DNA from: JABFWF01 sp035539135
GTDB lineage: Bacteria > Pseudomonadota > Gammaproteobacteria > Xanthomonadales > Xanthomonadaceae
Assembly: GCA_035539135.1 (NCBI GenBank)
Contig: DATLJD010000008.1
Location: 1-64,000 of the forward strand
Direction: 5' to 3'
DNA length: 64,000 bases
Made by a program: the position numbers and the translations under genes. Below are positions 44,161 through 51,954 of this stretch, piece by piece (position 1 is the first letter of the stretch; the number at the start of each line of letters is the position of its first letter). A model generated the notes under the pieces. It was not told where the DNA came from, did no database searches, and saw only the letters and a list, made by a program, of their open reading frames with translations.

Positions 44161-45639
44161 ATGCGCCGCTACCCACTCGCCCTCGCCCTCGCCATCGCCC
44201 TGCTGCCCGCCGGCGCGCACGCCGAGGACCTGCTGCAGACCTACGAGCTGGCCCGCGCCGGCGACCCGCAGCTGTCCGCCGCGGAAGCGAGCAGCCGCGC
44301 CACGCGCGAAGGCGCGGTGCAGGCGCGCGCCGCGCTGCTGCCGCAGCTCAACGGCAGCGCCAGCTACAACCGTTCGCGCAGCACCGGTCCCTCCAGCGAG
44401 ACCCTGCGCGACACTTCCACTGGCCAGGTCGTGCGCGACCCGGTGACCGGCGAGCCGATCATCCTCGACGGCGAGAGCGAGAGCCGCAATTACTCGCGCC
44501 GGGTCGGCGTCAACGTGGACCAGGTGCTGTTCGACTTCGGCCGCTTCAGCCGGGTGAAGAGCCAGAACGCGCTGAGCGAAGCCGCCGACTTCCAGCTGCG
44601 CTCGGCCGGCGATTCGCTGATCACGCGCACCTCGCTGGCCTACTTCAACGTGCTGGTCGCGATCGAGACGCTGGCGGCGGCGGAAGCGCAGGAAGCGGCG
44701 CTGAAGAAGCAGTTCGACTTCGCCAGCAAGCGCCTCGAGGTCGGCCTCGCCCCGATCACCGACGTGCACGAGGCGCGCGCCACCTACGACAGCGCGCGCG
44801 CCAACACGATCGTCACCCGCAACGCGCTGGAGGACGCCTACCAGGCGCTGGCCGAGATCACCGGCCAGCCGGTGCGCGACCTCAAGGCGCTGCCGGCCGA
44901 CTTCCAGCCGCAACTGCCGGAAAAGGGCGGCGCCGACGCCTGGGTCGCCAGCGCGATCGACAACAACCCGGCGCTGAAGGCGCAGCAGCTGCAGGTGCGC
45001 TCGGCGGAAGCCGACGTGACCACCGCGCGTGCCGGCCACCTGCCGACCCTGTACTTCAACGGCAGCTACGGCAAGGGCGCGAACTGGGGCACCCAGACCT
45101 TCAGCACCAGCGGCATCCCCGGCCTGGTCGATCCGTTCACCAACAGCTTTCCGTCCAGCAGCGAGAGCCGCGGCCCGTCGTTCGGGATCACCCTGAGCGT
45201 GCCGATCTTTTCCGGCGGCGCGACCCAGTCGCAGGTGCGCCAGGCGATCGCCCGCCGCGACGCCGCGCAGGCCCAGTACGAGCAGGACAAGCGCGCGCTC
45301 GAGCGCAACACCCGCAACGCGTACCAGACCCTGGTCGCGGGCATCAGCGAGATCGAGGCGCGCCGGCTGGCGCTGGTCTCCGCGCAGGCCGCGTACGACG
45401 CGTCGCAGGTCGGCCTCGAGGTCGGCACCCGCACCGTGCTCGATGTGCTGCAGAACCAGCAGAACCTGTTCAACGCCCAGCGCGAGTACGCGCGCGCCCG
45501 CTACAACTTCCTGCAGCAGCGGCTGATCCTGGAGCAGGCCGCCGGCACCCTGGAAGTGGACGACGTGCAGGACATCAACCGCCTGCTCACCGCCGACGCC
45601 AACGCCAAGCTGGCGCCGTCGGACCTGCAGGCGCAGTAA
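44161..45639 (+). CDS. tolC: TolC family outer membrane channel
   Basis: A 492-aa outer-membrane efflux protein. The signal peptide ends at AHAE near residue 21, and the mature start EDLLQTYELARAGDPQL is the canonical TolC opening. Two repeats of coiled-coil and beta segments follow (RLEVGLAPITDVHEARATYD and LEVGTRTVLDVLQNQQNLF). It is the exit duct for type I secretion and RND pumps. The nearby RND permease and adaptor are plausible partners. A terminator follows the stop. Confidence 0.96.
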   Translation: MRRYPLALALAIALLPAGAHAEDLLQTYELARAGDPQLSAAEASSRATREGAVQARAALLPQLNGSASYNRSRSTGPSSETLRDTSTGQVVRDPVTGEPIILDGESESRNYSRRVGVNVDQVLFDFGRFSRVKSQNALSEAADFQLRSAGDSLITRTSLAYFNVLVAIETLAAAEAQEAALKKQFDFASKRLEVGLAPITDVHEARATYDSARANTIVTRNALEDAYQALAEITGQPVRDLKALPADFQPQLPEKGGADAWVASAIDNNPALKAQQLQVRSAEADVTTARAGHLPTLYFNGSYGKGANWGTQTFSTSGIPGLVDPFTNSFPSSSESRGPSFGITLSVPIFSGGATQSQVRQAIARRDAAQAQYEQDKRALERNTRNAYQTLVAGISEIEARRLALVSAQAAYDASQVGLEVGTRTVLDVLQNQQNLFNAQREYARARYNFLQQRLILEQAAGTLEVDDVQDINRLLTADANAKLAPSDLQAQ

Positions 45640-45677
45640 GGCTCCCGTCCGCGCGAGCTCCCGTTAGCGCGCCCCCG

Positions 45678-45703
45678 ACGCCCCGCCCCGGCGGGGCGTT
45701 TTC
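45678..45703 (+). terminator. intrinsic terminator after tolC
   Basis: A 9-bp stem (45678-45686 with 45691-45699), a CCCG loop and a TTTT tail follow the tolC stop by 39 nt. It lies just before the convergent waaA stop. Confidence 0.8.
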
Positions 45704-45713
45704 GTTCGGACCC

Positions 45714-47006
45714 TCAGCCGGACGGCAGGTCCGGGGCGATCGCCATCAGGGTGCGCCCGAGCGCGCCGCGGCCCTCCTCGACCAGCGCGCGCGCCGCCTG
45801 CGCCATCGCCGCGCGCGCATCGGGGTCGGCGAGCAGGGCCTCGATCGCCGCGCCCACCGCGTCCGCGTCCCGGCCGATCCGCAGCGCGCCGGCCGCCTGC
45901 AGCTGACGGGCGATGTCGGTGAAGTTGTGCAGGTGCGGCCCGGTCACCACCGCGGTGCCGACCGCCGCCGGCTCCAGCAGGTTGTGGCCGCCGACCGGCT
46001 GCAGGCTGCCGCCGACGAAGGCGACTTGGGCGCAGCCGTAGAACAGCGCCAGCTCGCCCAGCGTGTCGAGCACGAACACCGCGTCGTCGGCGTCCGGCCA
46101 CTGGGTCAGGTGCCGCGTCGCGACCCGCCAGCCGGCGTGCACCGCCTGCTGCGCGACCGCCTTGAAGCGCTCGGGATGGCGCGGCGCCCACAGCAGCAGC
46201 AGGTCCGGCCAGCGCGCGCGCAGGCGGCGGTGGATCGTGATCACCGCCGACTCCTCCTCCGCGTGCGTGCTCGCCGCGATCCACGCCGGACGCGCCCCGG
46301 CGCGCGCGCGGAAGGCGGCGGCGAAGGTCGGCCAGCCTTCGCCGACGGCGACGTCGTACTTGAGGTTGCCGGTGACCCGCACCGCCTCGCGCGGGGCGCC
46401 CAGGTGGAGGAAGCGGCGCCCGTCGGCAGGCGACTGCACCAGCACCGCGCGCAGCGTGGCCAGCGCGCGCGCCAGCAGCGGCCGCAGCAGCCGGTAGCCG
46501 CGCAGCGAGCGCTGCGACAGGCGTGCGTTGAGCACGTAGGCCGGCACCCCGTGCTCGGCGCAGCCGAACAGCAGGTTCGGCCACAGCTCGGTTTCCATGA
46601 CCAGCGCCAGGCGCGGACGGAAGTGGCGCAGGAAGCGGCCGACCGCGCCGGGCAGGTCGTACGGCAGGTAGACGTGCTCGACCGTGTCGCCCCACAGCGC
46701 GCGCACGCGCTCGGAGCCGGTCGGGGTGATGGTGGTGACCAGCAGGCGCAGGTCGGGGCGGTCGCGGCGCAGCGCGTTCACCAGCGGCGCGGCGGCGTTG
46801 ACCTCGCCCACCGACACCGCATGCAGCCACAGCGCGCACGGCGCCGCGTCCGCATCGTAGATCCCGTAGCGCTCGCTCCAGCGCTGGAAATAGGCAGCCT
46901 GGCGGAAGCCGCGCCAGATCAGGTGGTAGACCGTCACCGGCAGCAGCAGGTAGAGGGCCAGCGAGTACAGGCCGCGCAGCAGCCGGCCGACGGGATCCAA
47001 GCGCAT
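45714..47006 (-). CDS. waaA: 3-deoxy-D-manno-octulosonic acid transferase
   Basis: WaaA (KdtA) adds Kdo residues to lipid IVA on the inner membrane. The 430-aa protein has an N-terminal anchor helix (YSLALYLLLPVTVYHL), the catalytic HAVSVGEVNAA with Glu, TTITPTGSERVRALWG, the PYDLPGAVGRFL segment and the GT-B C-domain GGSLQPVGGHNLLEPAAVGT. It opens the lipid A/LPS block in this region. The number of Kdo residues transferred cannot be read from sequence. Confidence 0.97.
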   Translation of the reverse strand: MRLDPVGRLLRGLYSLALYLLLPVTVYHLIWRGFRQAAYFQRWSERYGIYDADAAPCALWLHAVSVGEVNAAAPLVNALRRDRPDLRLLVTTITPTGSERVRALWGDTVEHVYLPYDLPGAVGRFLRHFRPRLALVMETELWPNLLFGCAEHGVPAYVLNARLSQRSLRGYRLLRPLLARALATLRAVLVQSPADGRRFLHLGAPREAVRVTGNLKYDVAVGEGWPTFAAAFRARAGARPAWIAASTHAEEESAVITIHRRLRARWPDLLLLWAPRHPERFKAVAQQAVHAGWRVATRHLTQWPDADDAVFVLDTLGELALFYGCAQVAFVGGSLQPVGGHNLLEPAAVGTAVVTGPHLHNFTDIARQLQAAGALRIGRDADAVGAAIEALLADPDARAAMAQAARALVEEGRGALGRTLMAIAPDLPSG

Positions 47007-47086
47007 CGGCGAAGGATACAGGCGCGCGGCGCAGGACCAGCGCGCGGGACGGCGGCGATCGCGTGCTGGCGCGGCGGCGCTCCTGC

Positions 47087-47115
47087 CTGACCTTTGCCCG
47101 GAGGTTGCCTAGACT
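47087..47115 (+). promoter_or_regulatory. candidate promoter of lpxL, possibly leaderless
   Basis: CTGACC (47087-47092), a 17-bp spacer and TAGACT (47110-47115) end only 6 nt before the lpxL ATG. Transcription would start at or next to the start codon. No Shine-Dalgarno sequence fits between the two. Confidence 0.45.
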
Positions 47116-47121
47116 GGCGCC

Positions 47122-48048
47122 ATGTCCGACGACCGCGACCCGACCGCCGCCGGCACGCCGCCGCGTGCGCCATCGCAATGGCCGACCTGGCTCGGGATCG
47201 GGCTCATGGCGCTGCTCGCGCGGCTGCCGTGGCCGCTGCAGCGCGGGCTCGGGGCCATGCTGGGCGACGCGCTGCGCGTGCTGATGCGCGAGCGCCGCGC
47301 GGTCGCCGCGCGCAACCTCGCGCTGTGCTTCCCGCAGGCCGGCGACGGCGAACGCGCGCGCCTGCTGCGCGCGAGCTTCCGCGCGCTCGGCGTCGGCGTG
47401 TTCGAGTTCGCGCGCGCGTGGTGGGGCAGCGTCGCCCCATTGCGGCGCGGCCTGCGCGTGGAAGGCCTGGAACACGTCGAACAGGCGCGCGCCGACGGCC
47501 GTGGCGTGATCGTGATCTCCGGCCACTTCACGACGCTGGAAGTGTGCGGCCGGCTGATGTGCGACTTCATCCCGCTGGCCGGCATGTACCGCCCGCACGC
47601 GCACCCGGCGATGGAATGGGCGGTCAAGCGCGGACGCCTGCGTTACGCCGCGGCGATGTTCGCACGCGACCAGTTGCGCCCGGCGATCCGCCACCTCAAG
47701 GACGGCGGCCTGCTGTGGTTCGCGCCGGACCAGGACACGCGCCGCGGCGACAGCGTGTTCGTGCCCTTCTTCGGCCTGCCGGCGCACAGCCTGACCTCGA
47801 CCCACCAGCTGGCGCGGCTGTCCGGCGCGCGGGTGCTCGCGTTCGCCCACGAGCGACGCGCCGACGGCGGCTACACGTTGCGGCTGTCGCCGGTGTTCCC
47901 CGACTTTCCCTCGCGCGACCCGGTCGCCGACACGGCGCGGGTGATGGCGGCGATCGAGGAGATGGTGCGTGCGGCGCCGGCGCAGTACCTGTGGATCCAC
48001 CGCCGCTTCAAGCGGCAGCCGGACGGCGGCGCCGATCCCTACCGGTGA
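47122..48048 (+). CDS. lpxL: lipid A acyltransferase (LpxL/HtrB family)
   Basis: A 308-aa lysophospholipid acyltransferase of the HtrB family that adds a secondary acyl chain to Kdo2-lipid A. The His-x4-Glu catalytic motif is HFTTLE (His135, Glu140), followed by MYRPHAHPAMEWAVK, QDTRRGDSVFVPFFG and the WIHRRFK end. A membrane anchor helix is near residues 25-45. It is divergent from waaA. It faces a second family member (48053-48958) with 4 nt between the stops. LpxL versus LpxM/P specificity is not resolved. Confidence 0.92.
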   Translation: MSDDRDPTAAGTPPRAPSQWPTWLGIGLMALLARLPWPLQRGLGAMLGDALRVLMRERRAVAARNLALCFPQAGDGERARLLRASFRALGVGVFEFARAWWGSVAPLRRGLRVEGLEHVEQARADGRGVIVISGHFTTLEVCGRLMCDFIPLAGMYRPHAHPAMEWAVKRGRLRYAAAMFARDQLRPAIRHLKDGGLLWFAPDQDTRRGDSVFVPFFGLPAHSLTSTHQLARLSGARVLAFAHERRADGGYTLRLSPVFPDFPSRDPVADTARVMAAIEEMVRAAPAQYLWIHRRFKRQPDGGADPYR

Positions 48049-48052
48049 GATC

Positions 48053-48958
48053 CTACCGGTAGACGTCCGGCTCGCCGGGCGGGCGGGTCTTGAAGCGCCG
48101 GTGCACCCACAGGTACTGCTCGGGGCGCATGCGCACCACGCGTTCGAGCTCGCGCATGTAACGCGCGGCGTCCGCGGCCGGGTCGTCGCTGGGCCAGCCG
48201 TCCCACGGCGGCTCGATCCACAGCCGGTAGCGGCCATCGTCCCCGCGCAGGAACCAGTACGGCAGCACCACCGCGCCGCTGCGACGGGCGATGTCGGAGG
48301 TCGCGACCAGGGTCGAGGCCTGCACGCCGAAGAAGGGCACGAAGGCGTTCTGGTAGGTGAAGTTCTGGTCGGCCGAATAGGCGACCAGGCCGCCGCGCGA
48401 AAGCGTGCGCAGCAACGCGCGGACATCCTTCTTGCCGATCGTGTCGGCGAACGCGCGCCGGCGCGCGGCGTCCATCCAGCGCTCCATGCACGGGTGCGCG
48501 TTGCGGCGCACGACCACCGCCAGCGGCAGCCCCAGCGCGTCGGCGAGCGCGCGCCCGCCCAGCTCCGAATGCGGGAAATGGCCGGTCAGCAGCAGCACGC
48601 CGCGCCCGCTGGCGCGCGCGGCATGCACGTGCTCGAGGCCTTCCACGTCCACCAGTCGCGTCACCGCCGCGCGCGGCGCGAACCACGCGCGCACCAGTTC
48701 GAACAGGCCGGTGATGGTCGCCCGCCAGGTCGCGCGCCGCAGGCGCGCGCGGGCACGGGCGTCGAGTTCCGGGAAGCACAGCGCGAGGTTGACCTGCGCG
48801 TAGCGCTGCCGCTTGCGCAGCAGCGGCGCGCTCAGCCACGCGAGCGCCGCGCCGCAGGCCAGCAGCAGCGGCTGCGGCAGGCGCGCGATCGCGTGCGCGA
48901 CGAGGTTCGCCAGCGGCAGCCAGGCGCAGCGGCGCGCGTCGTCGGCGTTCGTCGTCAT
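48053..48958 (-). CDS. second lipid A acyltransferase (LpxL family)
   Basis: A 301-aa paralogue of the neighbouring lpxL product. The catalytic motif is HFPHSE (His127, Glu132), with VRRNAHPCMERWMD, SADQNFTYQNAFVPFFG and the shared WVHRRFK terminus. The motif residues differ (HFPHSE against HFTTLE), so it may use another acyl donor or position. The start at 48958 matches the conserved N-terminus. It could be translated with waaL-like and GT4 genes upstream on the same strand, 46 bp from the waaL-like stop. Confidence 0.9.
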   Translation of the reverse strand: MTTNADDARRCAWLPLANLVAHAIARLPQPLLLACGAALAWLSAPLLRKRQRYAQVNLALCFPELDARARARLRRATWRATITGLFELVRAWFAPRAAVTRLVDVEGLEHVHAARASGRGVLLLTGHFPHSELGGRALADALGLPLAVVVRRNAHPCMERWMDAARRRAFADTIGKKDVRALLRTLSRGGLVAYSADQNFTYQNAFVPFFGVQASTLVATSDIARRSGAVVLPYWFLRGDDGRYRLWIEPPWDGWPSDDPAADAARYMRELERVVRMRPEQYLWVHRRFKTRPPGEPDVYR

Positions 48959-49004
48959 CGGGCCAGGGCCGCGCCGATACCGCGGCCTTCCGCCATCGCC
49001 CGCG

Positions 49005-50312
49005 TCATTCCGCCGATCCGCGCCCGAGCAGGCTGCCGGCGTACAGCGCCGCCAGCAGCAGCGCCAGCCCGCCCCAGAAGGTCGAATAGAACGCAAGGTG
49101 GGTGTTCAGCGGGAACACGGTGACGCCCAGTGCCAGCATCGCCGGCCGCGCCCGGTCCCGCGCCTGCGGCGTCGCGAAGCGCCACGCGCGCCACGCCAGC
49201 GCGGCGCCGGCCAGCCAGCACAGCAGGCCGAAGCCGCCGGTCTCGCTGAGGATCTCCAGCACGATCTGGTGTGCGTGCAGGGCCGGCCCGCTGCCCCACG
49301 CCGGCGCTTCCTCCGGGCGCGGATCGCAGGCGGGGAAGGCCTCGCGGAAGCCGCGCGCGCCGACCCCATTGACCGGATGCGCGCGCGCCATGCACACCGC
49401 CGCGCCCCAGATCCGCGTGCGCCCCGAGAGCGCCACGTCCATGCCCTCCTCGCTCGCGGTCAGCGCCGAGGCGGTGCGCACCAGTCGCTCGCGCACCTGC
49501 GGCACGCCCGCGCTGAGCACGCCCAACGCGAGCGCGCCGAACACGAACACCCCCGCCAGCCGCTTCGCCCCCAGCGCGCGCCAGCCGGAGAACAGCAGCA
49601 CCAGCGCATACGTGATCCAGGCCGCGCGCGCGCCGGCCAGCAGCACCACCAGCCCGACCGCGGCCGACGCCAGCAGCCAGCCGGTCGCGCCGAAGCGGCG
49701 CATCGCCGCGAACAGCACGAACGGCGACAGGCTCGCCAGCACCAGCCCGAGCTTGAGGTTGCAGGGACCGAGCACGCCGCTCAGGCGGTCGGCGGCGGCG
49801 ACCTCGCGGGCCGCGCACATCGGGTGTCCGCTGATCGCCTGCTTGAGCTGGTCGAGGCCCCAGAACAACGGGCTGGTGCCGGCCACCGCCTGCAGCAGCG
49901 CATCGAGCGTCCACACCGCCATGATCACGCCAAGCCCGGCGAAGGTCGTGCGACGGCCGCGCTCGTTGGCGACCGCCGCCGCGACCAGCCACAGGAACGG
50001 CAGGTAGCGCAGGTCGACCAGCGCTTCCTGGAACGCGTGCGCGCGATCCACCGCGTCGACCGCGGACACCAGTTCCGGCAGCCAGTACGCGCAAAACAGC
50101 ACGCTGGTCAGTGCCCACGCCGGCGCGCTCAGCAATGCCATGCCGCCGCGGAAGCGCACCAGCAGCAGGCGCGCGATCGCCGCCAGCGCGCCCAGCACCA
50201 TCACGCCCTCGGCGACGCCCGGCGCGGGCCACAGCGCGACGAAGGCGAGCACCCAGGCCGGGGCCCAGCGCCAGCCGGTGGCGGCTTCAGGCGTGTGGTT
50301 CGGGTCGCTCAT
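49005..50312 (-). CDS. O-antigen ligase-like membrane protein
   Basis: A 435-aa inner-membrane protein with about ten helices. The large periplasmic loop between helices (residues about 285-365) has the Wzy_C/WaaL-type features: GRTRIWGAAVCMARAHPVNGVG and HAHQIVLEILSETGG, where the His is typically essential. It probably joins glycan to lipid A-core or another acceptor. The start overlaps the GT4 gene by 26 nt, so they are coupled. Wzy polymerase activity is an alternative. Confidence 0.85.
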   Translation of the reverse strand: MSDPNHTPEAATGWRWAPAWVLAFVALWPAPGVAEGVMVLGALAAIARLLLVRFRGGMALLSAPAWALTSVLFCAYWLPELVSAVDAVDRAHAFQEALVDLRYLPFLWLVAAAVANERGRRTTFAGLGVIMAVWTLDALLQAVAGTSPLFWGLDQLKQAISGHPMCAAREVAAADRLSGVLGPCNLKLGLVLASLSPFVLFAAMRRFGATGWLLASAAVGLVVLLAGARAAWITYALVLLFSGWRALGAKRLAGVFVFGALALGVLSAGVPQVRERLVRTASALTASEEGMDVALSGRTRIWGAAVCMARAHPVNGVGARGFREAFPACDPRPEEAPAWGSGPALHAHQIVLEILSETGGFGLLCWLAGAALAWRAWRFATPQARDRARPAMLALGVTVFPLNTHLAFYSTFWGGLALLLAALYAGSLLGRGSAE

Positions 50313-51423
50313 CCGTCAGCTCGTGGTAGATCGCAAGGGTCGCATCCTGCATCGCGCGCAGGGTATCCGGGAAGGGCGTGGGCGGCGCGGGCGGCGCCGC
50401 CAGCAGCGCGCGCGCGCGCGCGGCGAGCGCCGCCGCGTCGAACGGCGGCACCGCGCCCGACGGCTGCCAGGCGTGCAGCAATTCGCCGACGCCGCCGTGG
50501 GCCCAGCCGAGCACCGGCCTGCCCACCGACAGCGCCTCCAGCACCGTGCGGCCGAACGCCTCCGGCTTGCGCGACAGTTGCAGGACCAGGTCGGACGCGG
50601 CGTAGGCCGCGGCGATCGCGGCGGTCGGCTCGGTGATCGCGAGCGCATCGGCGATGCCGAGCGCGCCGGCCTCGCGCTGCAGCGCGTCGAGATAGTCGTC
50701 GCGTCCGGCCTGGCGCGCGCCAGGCAACCACAACCGTGCATCGCTGCCGTCGGCGCGCAGCGCCGCGAGCAGGTGCAGCGCGTCCGCGTGGCCCTTGAGG
50801 CGGGTACCGCGCCCGGGCAGCAGCAGCAGCGGACCATCGCCGGCCAGCGCCGGATGCAGCGCGGCGACCTGCGCGCGCGCCGCGCGGTCCGGCCACGGCG
50901 CGCGTGGGAAGCGCGAAGGGTCCACCCCGCGCGGCACCACCCGCAGGCGCGCCGGATCGGTGCGCGGATAGTGCGCGAGCACGTAGTCGCGCACCGTGTC
51001 CGACACGCAGATGACGCGCTCGCCGGAGGCCATCACCGCGCTGTAGCGCGACGGCGAGTTGAGCCCGTGCACGGTAGTGACCCAGCGCGGGCGCGCGGCC
51101 GCGGGCAGGCCGCGCAAGGCGAGGCGGCCGATCCAGGCCGGCAGCCGCGAGCGCGCATGCACGACGTCCACCCGCTCGCGCGCCAGCAGCCGGCGCAGCG
51201 CCGGCACCTGGCGCAGCACCGAGGGCGACTTGCGGCCGATGTCGAGCGCGACATGCTCGCCGCCGACCGCATGCAACGCCTCGACCATCCGCCCGCCGGC
51301 GGACACGACCAGCGCGCGGTGGCCGGCGCGCGCGAGCGCTTCGGCGACCTCGAGGGTGGAGCGCTCGACGCCGCCGGCGTCCAGCGCCGGCAGCAGCTGC
51401 AGCACGGTCAGCCGGCGGCGCAT
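50287..51423 (-). CDS. GT4 family glycosyltransferase
   Basis: A 378-aa retaining GT-B glycosyltransferase. The N-domain has LPALDAGGVERSTLEVAEAL, and the C-domain has VPRGVDPSRF, LLLPGRGTRLKGH and the nucleotide-sugar motif SRKPEAFGRTVLEAL with its two Glu. The donor is unknown. It is coupled to the ligase-like gene and lies in the LPS block, so LPS core or O-chain assembly is the likely role. Confidence 0.88.
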   Translation of the reverse strand: MRRRLTVLQLLPALDAGGVERSTLEVAEALARAGHRALVVSAGGRMVEALHAVGGEHVALDIGRKSPSVLRQVPALRRLLARERVDVVHARSRLPAWIGRLALRGLPAAARPRWVTTVHGLNSPSRYSAVMASGERVICVSDTVRDYVLAHYPRTDPARLRVVPRGVDPSRFPRAPWPDRAARAQVAALHPALAGDGPLLLLPGRGTRLKGHADALHLLAALRADGSDARLWLPGARQAGRDDYLDALQREAGALGIADALAITEPTAAIAAAYAASDLVLQLSRKPEAFGRTVLEALSVGRPVLGWAHGGVGELLHAWQPSGAVPPFDAAALAARARALLAAPPAPPTPFPDTLRAMQDATLAIYHELTDERPEPHA

Positions 51424-51436
51424 GCGCCGGCGCGGG

Positions 51437-51637
51437 TCAGTCGACCAGGACGAAGTGCGCGCCGCAGTACGGGCAGTCGGCCTCGCCGCCCTCCTGCGTG
51501 ATCGGCAGGTACACGCGCGGATGCGAATTCCACACCGCCATCGCCGGCGTCGGGCAGCTCAGCGGCAGCTCGCTGCGATGCACCTCGTACCGCTGCTGGG
51601 TGTTGGCGGGCGTTTGCTGGGAGACGGGTTCGGCCAT
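51437..51637 (-). CDS. small zinc-finger protein (zf-CHCC, NDUFS6-like)
   Basis: A 66-aa protein. The C-terminal half HPRVYLPITQEGGEADCPYCGAHF carries Cys-x2-Cys with an upstream Cys and His, matching the zf-CHCC family related to complex I subunit NDUFS6. The function in bacteria is unclear. It is 13 nt upstream of the GT4 gene on the same strand, and begins right beside the repeat island. Confidence 0.85.
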   Translation of the reverse strand: MAEPVSQQTPANTQQRYEVHRSELPLSCPTPAMAVWNSHPRVYLPITQEGGEADCPYCGAHFVLVD

Positions 51638-51705
51638 GGCGCGTGCTGCGGATGCGGGCGGAATGCAGGCATTAGCTTAGCAGCTGCAGCCGCCGGGCCC
51701 GGATT

Positions 51706-51733
51706 GGGAGACGGGAGACGGGAGACGGGAGGC
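51706..51733. repeat. tandem 7-bp repeat GGGAGAC x4
   Basis: Three perfect copies of GGGAGAC at 51706, 51713 and 51720, followed by a near copy GGGAGGC (51727-51733). A short microsatellite of this kind may vary in length between strains. It lies about 70 bp upstream of the zinc-finger start codon. Confidence 0.8.
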
Positions 51734-51752
51734 GAGCGTCCTGGGCCCGCGC

Positions 51753-51856
51753 CCGGGAGGGCGGGGGTATTGCTTTTCCCTTGGAAGGGCAGTCCTGCCC
51801 TTATGCGGGCGCCGGCCATCCATGGCCGGCTTGACGCAACACCCCCGCCCTCCCGG
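51753..51856. repeat. structured intergenic repeat, copy B (pairs with 9315-9405)
   Basis: A 104-nt element is bounded by a perfect 16-bp inverted repeat (CCGGGAGGGCGGGGGT with ACCCCCGCCCTCCCGG). Inside are two perfect hairpins, 51785-51802 (AAGGGCA/TGCCCTT) and 51811-51830 (GCCGGCCAT/ATGGCCGGC). The order of parts and the linkers (GCAACACCC, TTCCCTTGG, ATGCGGGCG) match the reverse complement of copy A, while the stem bases differ. Confidence 0.88.
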
Positions 51857-51884
51857 TCGCTCGGACAGATCCTGGCTGCTTGTC

Positions 51885-51951
51885 GTAGAGCGGAGCTTGC
51901 TCCGCTGCTTCGGCGTCACGATTTGGCGAAGCGGAGCAAGCTCCGCTCTAC
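51885..51951. repeat. REP doublet (REPIN/BIME) of GTAG type
   Basis: Two identical 22-nt REP units in inverted orientation at 51885-51906 and 51930-51951 each start with GTAG and contain the palindrome AGCGGAGCTTGCTCCGCT. They are separated by 23 nt. GTAG-headed REPs are known from Stenotrophomonas and Xanthomonas and are mobilised by RAYT (TnpA-REP) transposases acting in trans. It lies 3 nt from the pirin stop codon, the usual place for REPs, and could form a long hairpin in the pirin mRNA tail. Confidence 0.88.
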
Positions 51952-51954
51952 GGG

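Larger units (their letters stand above)
51638..51954. other. intergenic repeat island, no gene
   Basis: This 317-bp gap between the zinc-finger and pirin genes holds no gene. It contains a 7-bp tandem array, structured repeat copy B and a REP doublet, listed separately. Pirin transcription on the minus strand ends into it, and the zinc-finger gene promoter must lie within it. Confidence 0.8.

Noticed and set aside
51706..51951. CRISPR-like array
   Set aside because: The repeats are of three different types with no regular spacers and no cas genes nearby.
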